Assembly: GCA_027186245.1 (NCBI GenBank)
Contig: CP114481.1
Span: 44,733,501 to 44,797,500 of the forward strand
DNA from: Coriaria nepalensis
Lineage: Eukaryota > Streptophyta > Magnoliopsida > Cucurbitales > Coriariaceae
Direction of reading: 5' to 3'
DNA length: 64,000 nucleotides
The position numbers were made by a program, and so were the translations under genes. Of this stretch, positions 36,194 to 49,602 are shown in pieces (the stretch's first letter is position 1; every line of letters begins with the position of its first letter). The notes under the pieces were generated by a model that had not been told where the DNA came from, made no database searches, and saw only the letters and a program-made list of their open reading frames with translations.

Positions 36194-39100
36194 CTACAAA
36201 CAAAAGTTTTGTGCATAACTAGCAAATGATCAATGCAAGGAAAGTGTGCATTCGTTTAACCTTAAAATCATTTCAATGAGTCATTTCAAGTCAATAACTT
36301 ATTTCAAAGCAAGTCGAACGAATTCTATTTTTGCACTACAAACAGAAGTTTTGTGCATAACTTGCAAATGATCAATGCAAGGAAAGTGTGCACTCGTTTG
36401 ACCTTAAAATCATTTCAATGAGTCATTTCAAGTCAATAACTTATTTCAAAGCAAGTCGAACGAATTCTATTTTTGCACTACAAACACAAGTTTTGTGCAT
36501 AACTTGCAAATGATCAATGCAAGGAAAGTGTGCACTCGTTTGACCTTAAAATCATTTCAATGAGTCATTTCAAGTCAATAACTTATTTCAAAGCAAGTCG
36601 AACGAATTCTATTTTTGCACTACAAACAAAAGTTTTGTGCATAACTAGCAAATGATCAATGCAAGGAAAGTGTGCATTCGTTTAACCTTAAAATCATTTC
36701 AATGAGTTACTTCAACTCAATAACTTATTTCAAAGCAAGTCGAACGAATTCAATTTTTGCACTACAAACAAAAGTGTTGTGCATAACTTGCAAATGATCA
36801 ACGCAAGGAAAGTGTGCATTCGTTTAACCTTAAAATAATTTCAATGAGTCATTTCAACTCAATATCTTATTTCGAAGTAATTCGAACGAATTCTATTTTT
36901 GCACTACAAACACAAGTTTTCTGCATAACTTGCAAATGATCAATGCAAGGAAAGTGTGCATTCGTTTAACCCTTAAAATCATTTCAATGAGTCATTTCAA
37001 GTCAATAACTTATTTCAAAGCAAGTCGAACGAATTCAATTTTTGCACTACAAACCCAAGTTTTGTGCATAACTTGCAAATGATCAATGCAAGGAAAGTGT
37101 GCACTCGTTTGACCTTAAAATCATTTCAATGAGTCATTTCAAGTCAATAACTTATTTCAAAGCAAGTCGAACGAATTCTATTTTTGCACTACAAACACAA
37201 GTTTTGTGCATAACTTGCAAATGATCAATGCAAGGAAAGTGTGCATTCGTTTAACTTAAAATCAATTCAATGAGTCATTTCAAGTCAATAACTTATTTCA
37301 AAGCAAGTCAAACGAATTCTATTTTCGCACTACAAATGCAAGTTTTGTGCATAACTTGCACATGATCAATGCAAGGAAACTGTGCATTCGTTTAACCTTA
37401 AAATCATTTCAATGAGTCATTTCAAGTCAATATCTTATTTCGAAGAAATTCGAACGACCTCTATTTTTGCACTACAAATGCAAGTTTTGGGCATAAGTTG
37501 CAAATGATCAATGCAAGGAAAGTGTGCATTCGTTTAACCTTAAAATCATTTCAATGTGTCATTTCAAGTCGATATCTTATTTCAAAGCGAGTCGAACGAA
37601 TTCTATTTTTGCACTACAAACAGAAGTTTTGTGCATAACTTGCAAATGATCAATGCAAGGAAAGTGTGCATTCGTTTAACTTAAAATCATTTCAATAAGT
37701 CATTTCAAGTCAATAACTTATTTCAAAGCAAGTCGAACGAATTCAATTTTTGCACTACAAACAAAAGTTTTGTGCATAACTAGCAAATGATCAATGCAAG
37801 GAAAGTGTGCATTCGTTTAACCTTAAAATCATTTCAATGAGTTACTTCAACTCAATAACTTATTTCAAAGCAAGTCGAACGAATTCAATTTTTGCACTAC
37901 AAACAAAAGTTTTGTGCATAACTAGCAAATGATCAATGCAAGGAAAGTGTGCATTCGTTTAACCTTAAAATCATTTCAATGAGTCATTTCAAGTCAATAA
38001 CTTATTTCAAAGCAAGTCGAACGAATTCTATTTTTGCACTACAAACAGAAGTTTTGTGCATAACTTGCAAATGATCAACGCAAGGACAGTGTGCATTCGT
38101 GTAACCTTAAAATCATTTCAATGAGTTATTTCAAGTCAATAACTTATTTCAAAGCAAGTAGAACGAATTCAATTTTTGCACTACAAACACAAGTTTTGTG
38201 CATAACTTGCAAATGATCAATGCAAGGAAAGTGTGCACTCGTTTAACCTTAAAATCATTTCAATGTGTCATTTCAAGTCGATATGTTATTTCAAAGCAAG
38301 TCGAACGAATTCTATTTTTGCACGACAAACAGAAGTTTTGTGCATAACTAGCAAATGATCAATGCAAGGAAAGTGTGCATTCGTTTAACCTTAAAATCAT
38401 TTCAATGAGTTACTTCAACTCAATAACTTATTTCAAAGCAAGTCGAACGAATTCAATTTTTGCACTACAAACAAAAGTTTTGTGCATAACTAGCAAATGA
38501 TCAATGCAAGGAAAGTGTGCATTCGTTTAACCTTAAAATCATTTCAATGAGTTACTTCAACTCAATAACTTATTTCAAAGCAAGTCGAACGAATTCAATT
38601 TTTGCACTACAAACAAAAGTTTTGTGCATAACTAGCAAATGATCAATGCAAGGAAAGTGTGCATTCGTTTAACCTTAAAATCATTTCAATGAGTCATTTC
38701 AAGTCAATAACTTATTTCAAAGCAAGTCGAACGAATTCTATTTTTGCACTACAAACAGAAGTTTTGTGCATAACTTGCAAATGATCAATGCAAGGAAAGT
38801 GTGCACTCATTTGACCTTAAAATCATTTCAATGAGTCATTTCAAGTCAATAACTTATTTCAAAGCAAGTCGAACGAATTCAATTTTTGCACTACAAACAC
38901 AAGTTTTGTGCATAACTTGCAAATGATCAATGCAAGGAAAGTGTGCACTCGTTTAACCTTAAAATCATTTCAATGTGTCATTTCAAGTCGATATGTTATT
39001 TCAAAGCAAGTCGAACGAATTCTATTTTTGCACGACAAACAGAAGTTTTGTGCATAACTTGCAAACCATCAACGCAAGGAAAGTGTGCATTCGTTTAACC

Positions 39101-42100
39101 TTAAAATCATTTCAATGAGTCATTTCAACTCAATAACTTATTTCAAAGCAAGTCGAACGAATTCTATTTTTGCACTACAAACACAAGTTTTCTGCATAAC
39201 TTGCAAATGATCAATGCAAGGAAAGTGTGCATTTGTTTAACCTTAAAATCATTTCAATGAGTCATTTCAAGTCAATAACTTATTTCAAAGCAAGTCGAAC
39301 GAATTCAATTTTTGCACTACAAACCCAAGTTTTGTGCATAACTTGCAAATGATCAATGCAAGGAAAGTGTGCACTCGTTTGACCTTAAAATCATTTCAAT
39401 GAGACATTTCAAGTCAATAACTTATTTCAAAGCAAGTCGAACGAATTCTATTTTTGCACTACAAACACAAGTTTTGTGCATAACTTGCAAATGATCAATG
39501 CAAGGAAAGTGTGCATTCGTTTAACTTAAAATCAATTCAATGAGTCATTTCAAGTCAATAACTTATTTCAAAGCAAGTCAAACGAATTCTATTTTCGCAC
39601 TACAAATGCAAGTTTTGTGCATAACTTGCACATGATCAATGCAAGGAAACTGTGCATTCGTTTAACCTTAAAATCATTTCAATGAGTCATTTCAAGTCAA
39701 TATCTTATTTCGAAGAAATTCGAACGACCTCTATTTTTGCACTACAAATGCAAGTTTTGGGCATAAGTTGCAAATGATCAATGCAAGGAAAGTGTGCATT
39801 CGTTTAACCTTAAAATCATTTCAATGTGTCATTTCAAGTCGATATCTTATTTCAAAGCGAGTCGAACGAATTCTATTTTTGCACTACAAACAGAAGTTTT
39901 GTGCATAACTTGCAAATGATCAATGCAAGGAAAGTGTGCATTCGTTTAACTTAAAATCATTTCAATGAGTCATTTCAAGTCAATAACTTATTTCAAAGCA
40001 AGTCGAACGAATTCAATTTTTGCACTACAAACAAAAGTTTTGTGCATAACTAGCAAATGATCAATGCAAGGAAAGTGTGCATTCGTTTAACCTTAAAATC
40101 ATTTCAATGAGTTACTTCAACTCAATAACTTATTTCAAAGCAAGTCGAACGAATTCAATTTTTGCACTACAAACAAAAGTTTTGTGCATAACTAGCAAAT
40201 GATCAATGCAAGGAAAGTGTGCATTCGTTTAACCTTAAAATCATTTCAATGAGTCATTTCAAGTCAATAACTTATTTCAAAGCAAGTCGAACGAATTCTA
40301 TTTTTGCACTACAAACAGAAGTTTTGTGCATAACTTGCAAATGATCAACGCAAGGACAGTGTGCATTCGTGTAACCTTAAAATCATTTCAATGAGTTATT
40401 TCAAGTCAATAACTTATTTCAAAGCAAGTAGAACGAATTCAATTTTTGCACTACAAACACAAGTTTTGTGCATAACTTGCAAATGATCAATGCGAGGAAA
40501 GTGTGCACTCGTTTAACCTTAAAATCATTTCAATGTGTCATTTCAAGTCGATATGTTATTTCAAAGCAAGTCGAACGAATTCTATTTTTGCACGACAAAC
40601 AGAAGTTTTGTGCATAACTAGCAAATGATCAATGCAAGGAAAGTGTGCATTCGTTTAACCTTAAAATCATTTCAATGAGTTACTTCAACTCAATAACTTA
40701 TTTCAAAGCAAGTCGAACGAATTCAATTTTTGCACTACAAACAAAAGTTTTGTGCATAACTAGCAAATGATCAATGCAAGGAAAGTGTGCATTCGTTTAA
40801 CCTTAAAATCATTTCAATGAGTTACTTCAACTCAATAACTTATTTCAAAGCAAGTCGAACGAATTCAATTTTTGCGCTACAAACAAAAGTTTTGTGCATA
40901 ACTAGCAAATGATCAATGCAAGGAAAGTGTGCATTCGTTTAACCTTAAAATCATTTCAATGAGTCATTTCAAGTCAATAACTTATTTCAAAGCAAGTCGA
41001 ACGAATTCTATTTTTGCACTACAAACAGAAGTTTTGTGCATAACTTGCAAATGATCAATGCAAGGAAAGTGTGCACTCGTTTAACCTTAAAATCATTTCA
41101 ATGTGTCATTTCAAGTCGATATGTTATTTCAAAGCAAGTCGAACGAATTCTATTTTTGCACGACAAACAGAAGTTTTGTGCATAACTAGCAAATGATCAA
41201 TGCAAGGAAAGTGTGCATTCGTTTAACCTTAAAATCATTTCAATGAGTTACTTCAACTCAATAACTTATTTCAAAGCAAGTCGAACGAATTCAATTTTTG
41301 CACTACAAACAAAAGTTTTGTGCATAACTAGCAAATGATCAATGCAAGGAAAGTGTGCATTCGTTTAACCTTAAAATCATTTCAATGAGTTACTTCAACT
41401 CAATAACTTATTTCAAAGCAAGTCGAACGAATTCAATTTTTGCACTACAAACAAAAGTTTTGTGCATAACTAGCAAATGATCAATGCAAGGAAAGTGTGC
41501 ATTCGTTTAACCTTAAAATCATTTCAATGAGTCATTTCAAGTCAATAACTTATTTCAAAGCAAGTCGAACGAATTCTATTTTTGCACTACAAACAGAAGT
41601 TTTGTGCATAACTTGCAAATGATCAATGCAAGGAAAGTGTGCACTCATTTGACCTTAAAATCATTTCAATGAGTCATTTCAAGTCAATAACTTATTTCAA
41701 AGCAAGTCGAACGAATTCAATTTTTGCACTACAAACACAAGTTTTGTGCATAACTTGCAAATGATCAATGCAAGGAAAGTGTGCACTCGTTTAACCTTAA
41801 AATCATTTCAATGTGTCATTTCAAGTCGATATGTTATTTCAAAGCAAGTCGAACGAATTCTATTTTTGCACGACAAACAGAAGTTTTGTGCATAACTTGC
41901 AAACCATCAACGCAAGGAAAGTGTGCATTCGTTTAACCTTAAAATCATTTCAATGAGTCATTTCAACTCAATAACTTATTTCAAAGCAAGTCGAACGAAT
42001 TCTATTTTTGCACTACAAACACAAGTTTTCTGCATAACTTGCAAATGATCAATGCAAGGAAAGTGTGCATTTGTTTAACCTTAAAATCATTTCAATGAGT

Positions 42101-45100
42101 CATTTCAAGTCAATAACTTATTTCAAAGCAAGTCGAACGAATTCAATTTTTGCACTACAAACACAAGTTTTGTGCATAACTTGCAAATGATCAATGCAAG
42201 GAAAGTGTGCACTCGTTTGACCTTAAAATCATTTCAATGAGTCATTTCAAGTCAATAACTTATTTCAAAGCAAGTCGAACGAATTCTATTTTTGCACTAC
42301 AAACACAAGTTTTCTGCATAACTTGCAAATGATCAATGCAAGGAAAGTGTGCATTCGTTTAACCTTAAAATCATTTCAATGAGTCATTTCAAGTCAATAA
42401 CTTATTTCAAAGCAAGTCGAACGAATTCAATTTTTGCACTACAAACACAAGTTTTGTGCATAACTTGCAAATGATCAATGCAAGGAAAGTGTGCACTCGT
42501 TTAACCTTAAAATCATTTCAATGAGTCATTTCAAGTCAATAACTTATTTCAAAGCAAGTCGAACGAATTCTATTTTTGCACTACAAACAGAAGTTTTGTG
42601 CATAACTTGCAAATGATCAATGCAAGGAAAGTGTGCATTCGTTTAACCTTAAAATCATTTCAATGAGTCATTTCAAGTCAATATCTTATTTCAAAGTAAT
42701 TCGAATGAATTCTATTTTTGCACTACAAACAGAAGTTTTGTGCATAACTTGCAAATGATCAATGCAAGGAGACTGTGCATTCGTTTAACCTTAAAATCAT
42801 TTCAATGAGTCATTTCAAGTCAATATCTTAATTCGAAGTAAATCGAACGACCTCTATTTTTGCACTACAAATGCAAGTTTTGGGCATAACTTCCAAATGA
42901 TCGATGCAAGGAAAGTGTGCATTTGTTTAACCTTAAAATCATTTCAATGAGTCATTTCAAGTCAATATCTTATTTCAAAGTAATTCGAACGACCTCTATT
43001 TTTGCACTACAAATGCAAGTTTAGGCCATAACTTGCAAATGATCAATGCAAGGAAACTGTGCATTCGTTTAACCTTAAAATCTTTTCAATGTGTGATTTC
43101 AAGTCAATAACTTATTTCAAAGCAAGTCGAACGAATTCTATTTTTGCACTACAAACACAAGTTTTGTGCATAACTTACAAATGATCATTGCAAGGAAAGT
43201 GTGCATTCGTTTAACCTTCAAATCAATTCAATGAGTCATTTCATGTCAATAACTTATTTCAAAGCAAGTCGAACGAATTCTATTTTTGCACTACAAAAAG
43301 ATGTTTTGTGCATAACTTGCAAATGATCAATGCAAGGAAACTGTGCATTCGTTTAACCTTAAAATCATTTCAATGAGTCATTTCAAGTCAATATCTTATT
43401 TCAAAGTAATTCGAACGAGCTCTATTTTTGCACTACAAATGCAAGTTTTGTGCATAACTTGCACATGATCAATGCAAGGAAACTGTGCATTCGTTTAACC
43501 TTAAAATCATTTCAATGAGTCATTTCAAGTCAATATCTTATTTCGAAGAAATTCGAACGACCTCTATTTTTGCACTACAAATGCAAGTTTTGGGCATAAG
43601 TTGTAAATGATCAATGCAAGGAAAGTGTGCATTCGTTTAACCTTAAAATCATTTCAATGTGTCATTTCAAGTCGATATCTTATTTCAAAGCAAGTCGAAC
43701 GAATTCTATTTTTGCACTACAAACAGAAGTTTTGTGCATAACTTGCAAATGATCAATGCAAGGAAAGTGTGCATTCGTTTAACCTTAAAATCATTTCAAT
43801 GAGTCATTTCCAGTCAATATCTTATTTCAAAGTAATTCGAACGAATTCTATTTTTGCACTACAAACACAAGTTTTGTGCATAACTTGCAGATGATCAATG
43901 CAAGGAAAGTGTGCATTCGTTTAACCTTAAAATCATTTCAATGAGTCATTTCAAGTCAATATCTTATTTCAAAGCAAGTCGAACGAATTCAATTTTTGCA
44001 CTACAAACAAAAGTTTTATGCATAACTAGCAAATGATCAATGCAAGGAAAGTGTGCATTCGTTTAACCTTAAAATCATTTCAATGAGTCATTTCAAGTCA
44101 ATATCTTATTTCAAAGTAATTCGAATGAATTCTATTTTTGCACTACAAACAGAAGTTTTGTGCATAACTTGCAAATGATCAATGCAAGGAGACTGTGCAT
44201 TCGTTTAACCTTAAAATCATTTCAATGAGTCATTTCAAGTCAATATCTTAATTCGAAGTAAATCGAACGACCTCTATTTTTGCACTACAAATGCAAGTTT
44301 TGGGCATAACTTCCAAATGATCGATGCAAGGAAAGTGTGCATTTGTTTAACCTTAAAATCATTTCAATGAGTCATTTCAAGTCAATATCTTATTTCAAAG
44401 TAATTCGAACGACCTCTATTTTTGCACTACAAATGCAAGTTTAGGCCATAACTTGCAAATGATCAATGCAAGGAAACTGTGCATTCGTTTAACCTTAAAA
44501 TCTTTTCAATGTGTGATTTCAAGTCAATAACTTATTTCAAAGCAAGTCGAACGAATTCTATTTTTGCACTACAAACACAAGTTTTGTGCATAATTTACAA
44601 ATGATCATTGCAAGGAAAGTGTGCATTCGTTTAACCTTCAAATCAATTCAATGAGTCATTTCATGTCAATAACTTATTTCAAAGCAAGTCGAACGAATTC
44701 TATTTTTGCACTACAAAAAGATGTTTTGTGCATAACTTGCAAATGATCAATGCAAGGAAACTGTGCATTCGTTTAACCTTAAAATCATTTCAATGAGTCA
44801 TTTCAAGTCAATATCTTATTTCAAAGTAATTCGAACGAGCTCTATTTTTGCACTACAAATGCAAGTTTTGTGCATAACTTGCACATGATCAATGCAAGGA
44901 AACTGTGCATTCGTTTAACCTTAAAATCATTTCAATGAGTCATTTCAAGTCAATATCTTATTTCGAAGAAATTCGAACGACCTCTATTTTTGCACTACAA
45001 ATGCAAGTTTTGGGCATAAGTTGTAAATGATCAATGCAAGGAAAGTGTGCATTCGTTTAACCTTAAAATCATTTCAATGTGTCATTTCAAGTCGATATCT

Positions 45101-48100
45101 TATTTCAAAGCAAGTCGAACGAATTCTATTTTTGCACTACAAACAGAAGTTTTGTGCATAACTTGCAAATGATCAATGCAAGGAAAGTGTGCATTCGTTT
45201 AACCTTAAAATCATTTCAATGAGTCATTTCCAGTCAATATCTTATTTCAAAGTAATTCGAACGAATTCTATTTTTGCACTACAAACACAAGTTTTGTGCA
45301 TAACTTGCAGATGATCAATGCAAGGAAAGTGTGCATTCGTTTAACCTTAAAATCATTTCAATGAGTCATTTCAAGTCAATATCTTATTTCAAAGCAAGTC
45401 GAAAGAATTCAATTTTTGCACTACAGACAAAAGTTTTGTGTATAACTAGCAAATGATCAATGCAAGGAAAGTGTGCATTCGTTTAACCTTAAAATCATTT
45501 CAATGAGTCATTTCAAGTCAATAACTTATTTCAAAGCAAGTCGAACGAATTCTATTTTTGCACTACAAACAGAAGTTTTGTGCATAACTTGCAAATGATC
45601 AATGCAAGGAGACTGTGCATTCGTTTAACCTTAAAATCAATTCAATGTGTCATTTCAGGTCAATAATTTATTTCAAAGCAAGTCGAACGAATTCTATTTT
45701 TGCACTACAAACAAAAGTTTTGTGCATAACTTGCAAATGATCAATGCAAGGAAAGTGTGCATTTGTTTAACCTTAAAATCATTTCAATGAGTCATTTCAA
45801 GACAATATCTTATTTCAAAGTAATTCAAACGACCTATATTTTTGCACTACAAATGCAAGTTTTGGGCATAACTTGCAAATGATCAATGCAAGGAAACTGT
45901 GCATTCGTTTAACCTTAAAATCTTTTCAATGAGTCATTTCCAGTCAATATCTTATTTCAAAGTAATTCGAACGAATTCTATTTTTGCACTACAAACACAA
46001 GTTTTGTGCATAACTAGCAAATGATCAATGCAAGTAAAGTGTGCATTCGTTTAACCTTAAAATCATTTCAATGAGTTACTTCAACTCAATAACTTATTTC
46101 AAAGCAAGTCGAACGAATTCAATTTTTGCACTACAAACAAAAGTTTTGTGCATAACTAGCAAATGATCAATGCAAGGAAAGTGTGCATTCGTTTAACCTT
46201 AAAATCATTTCAATGAGTTACTTCAACTCAATAACTTATTTCAAAGCAAGTCGAACGAATTCAATTTTTGCACTACAAACAAAAGTTTTGTGCATAACTA
46301 GCAAATGATCAATGCAAGGAAAGTGTGCATTCGTTTAACCTTAAAATCATTTCAATGAGTCATTTCAAGTCAATAACTTATTTCAAAGCAAGTCGAACGA
46401 ATTCTATTTTTGCACTACAAACAGAAGTTTTGTGCATAACTTGCAAATGATCAATGCAAGGAAAGTGTGCATTCGTTTAACCTTAAAATCAATTCAATGT
46501 GTCATTTCAGGTCAATAATTTATTTCAAAGCAAGTCGAACGAATTCTATTTTTGCACTACAAACAAAAGTTTTGTGCATAACTTGCAAATGATCAATGCA
46601 AGGAAAGTGTGCATTCGTTTAACCTTTAAATCATTTCAATGAGTCATTTCAAGTCAGTTATTTATTTAAAAGCAAGTCGAACGAATTCTATTTTTGCACT
46701 ACACACAGAAGTTTTGTGCATAACTTGCAAATGATAAATGCAAGGAAAGTGTGCATTCGTTTAACTTAAAATCATTTCAATGAGTCATTTCAAGTCAGTT
46801 ATTTATTTCAAAGCAAGTCGAACGAATTCAATTTTTGCACTACAAACACAAGTGTTGTGCATAACTTGCAAATGATCAACGCAAGGAAAGTGTGCATTCG
46901 TTTAACCTTAAAATAATTTCAATGAGTCATTTCAACTCAATATCTTATTTCGAAGTAATTCGAAAGAATTCTATTTTTGCACTACAAACACAAGTTTTCT
47001 GCATAACTTGCAAATGATCAATGCAAGGAAAGTGTGCATTCGTTTAACCTTAAAATCATTTCAATGAGTCATTTCAAGTCAATAACTTATTTCAAAGCAA
47101 GTCGAACGAATTCAATTTTTGCACTACAAACCCAAGTTTTGTGCATAACTTGCAAATGATCAATGCAAGGAAAGTGTGCACTCGTTTGACCTTAAAATCA
47201 TTTCAATGAGTCATTTCAAGTCAATAACTTATTTCAAAGCAAGTCGAACGAATTCTATTTTTGCACTACAAACACAAGTTTTGTGCATAACTTGCAAATG
47301 ATCAATGCAAGGAAAGTGTGCATTCGTTTAACTTAAAATCAATTCAATGAGTCATTTCAAGTCAATAACTTATTTCAAAGCAAGTCAAACGAATTCTATT
47401 TTCGCACTACAAATGCAAGTTTTGTGCATAACTTGCACATGATCAATGCAAGGAAACTGTGCATTCGTTTAACCTTAAAATCATTTCAATGAGTCATTTC
47501 AAGTCAATATCTTATTTCGAAGAAATTCGAACGACCTCTATTTTTGCACTACAAATGCAAGTTTTGGGCATAAGTTGCAAATGATCAATGCAAGGAAAGT
47601 ATGCATTCGTTTAACCTTAAAATCATTTCAATGTGTCATTTCAAGTCGATATCTTATTTCAAAGCGAGTCGAACGAATTCTATTTTTGCACTACAAACAG
47701 AAGTTTTGTGCATAACTTGCAAATGATCAATGCAAGGAAAGTGTGCATTCGTTTAACTTAAAATCATTTCAATGAGTCATTTCAAGTCAATAACTTATTT
47801 CAAAGCAAGTCGAACGAATTCAATTTTTGCACTACAAACAAAAGTTTTGTGCATAACTAGCAAATGATCAATGCAAGGAAAGTGTGCATTCGTTTAACCT
47901 TAAAATCATTTCAATGAGTTACTTCAACTCAATAACTTATTTCAAAGCAAGTCGAACGAATTCAATTTTTGCACTACAAACAAAAGTTTTGTGCATAACT
48001 AGCAAATGATCAATGCAAGGAAAGTGTGCATTCGTTTAACCTTAAAATCATTTCAATGAGTCATTTCAAGTCAATAACTTATTTCAAAGCAAGTCGAACG

Positions 48101-48683
48101 AATTCTATTTTTGCACTACAAACAGAAGTTTTGTGCATAACTTGCAAATGATCAACGCAAGGACAGTGTGCATTCGTGTAACCTTAAAATCATTTCAATG
48201 AGTTATTTCAAGTCAATAACTTATTTCAAAGCAGGTAGAACGAATTCAATTTTTGCACTACAAACACAAGTTTTGTGCATAACTTGCAAATGATCAATGC
48301 AAGGAAAGTGTGCACTCGTTTAACCTTAAAATCATTTCAATGTGTCATTTCAAGTCGATATGTTATTTCAAAGCAAGTCGAACGAATTCTATTTTTGCAC
48401 GACAAACAGAAGTTTTGTGCATAACTAGCAAATGATCAATGCAAGGAAAGTGTGCATTCGTTTAACCTTAAAATCATTTCAATGAGTTACTTCAACTCAA
48501 TAACTTATTTCAAAGCAAGTCGAACGAATTCAATTTTTGCACTACAAACAAAAGTTTTGTGCATAACTAGCAAATGATCAATGCAAGGAAAGTGTGCATT
48601 CGTTTAACCTTAAAATCATTTCAATGAGTTACTTCAACTCAATAACTTATTTCAAAGCAAGTCGAACGAATTCAATTTTTGCA
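36194..48683. repeat. 12,490-bp super-repeat, unit 2
   Basis: A base-for-base match to unit 1 in all spot checks. Both units end with the private GCAGGTAGAACG variant (35741 and 48231), whereas the corresponding earlier copy at 23251 reads GCAAGTAGAACG. This places the duplication boundary right of 23703. Identity continues into the following unit until CATTTCAATAAGTC at 37697 meets CATTTCAATGAGTC at 50187. Total mismatch-free length by eye is therefore about 14.0 kb. Confidence 0.9.
42602..45514. repeat. 10-mer tandem duplication, 1420 bp, two copies (unit 2)
   Basis: This is an exact counterpart of 30112-33024 shifted by 12,490 bp, including the TAACTTAC/TAATTTAC difference between its two halves. 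TAATTCGAATG falls at 42697 minus the usual phase and again 1420 bp later at 44117, and GAGCTC at 43417 and 44837. Because the internal differences are also shared with unit 1, the 10-mer doubling happened before the 12,490-bp duplication. Confidence 0.88.
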
Positions 48684-49602
48684 CTACAAACAAAAGTTTT
48701 GTGCATAACTAGCAAATGATCAATGCAAGGAAAGTGTGCATTCGTTTAACCTTAAAATCATTTCAATGAGTCATTTCAAGTCAATAACTTATTTCAAAGC
48801 AAGTCGAACGAATTCTATTTTTGCACTACAAACAGAAGTTTTGTGCATAACTTGCAAATGATCAATGCAAGGAAAGTGTGCACTCGTTTGACCTTAAAAT
48901 CATTTCAATGAGTCATTTCAAGTCAATAACTTATTTCAAAGCAAGTCGAACGAATTCTATTTTTGCACTACAAACACAAGTTTTGTGCATAACTTGCAAA
49001 TGATCAATGCAAGGAAAGTGTGCACTCGTTTGACCTTAAAATCATTTCAATGAGTCATTTCAAGTCAATAACTTATTTCAAAGCAAGTCGAACGAATTCT
49101 ATTTTTGCACTACAAACAAAAGTTTTGTGCATAACTAGCAAATGATCAATGCAAGGAAAGTGTGCATTCGTTTAACCTTAAAATCATTTCAATGAGTTAC
49201 TTCAACTCAATAACTTATTTCAAAGCAAGTCGAACGAATTCAATTTTTGCACTACAAACAAAAGTGTTGTGCATAACTTGCAAATGATCAACGCAAGGAA
49301 AGTGTGCATTCGTTTAACCTTAAAATAATTTCAATGAGTCATTTCAACTCAATATCTTATTTCGAAGTAATTCGAACGAATTCTATTTTTGCACTACAAA
49401 CACAAGTTTTCTGCATAACTTGCAAATGATCAATGCAAGGAAAGTGTGCATTCGTTTAACCCTTAAAATCATTTCAATGAGTCATTTCAAGTCAATAACT
49501 TATTTCAAAGCAAGTCGAACGAATTCAATTTTTGCACTACAAACCCAAGTTTTGTGCATAACTTGCAAATGATCAATGCAAGGAAAGTGTGCACTCGTTT
49601 GA

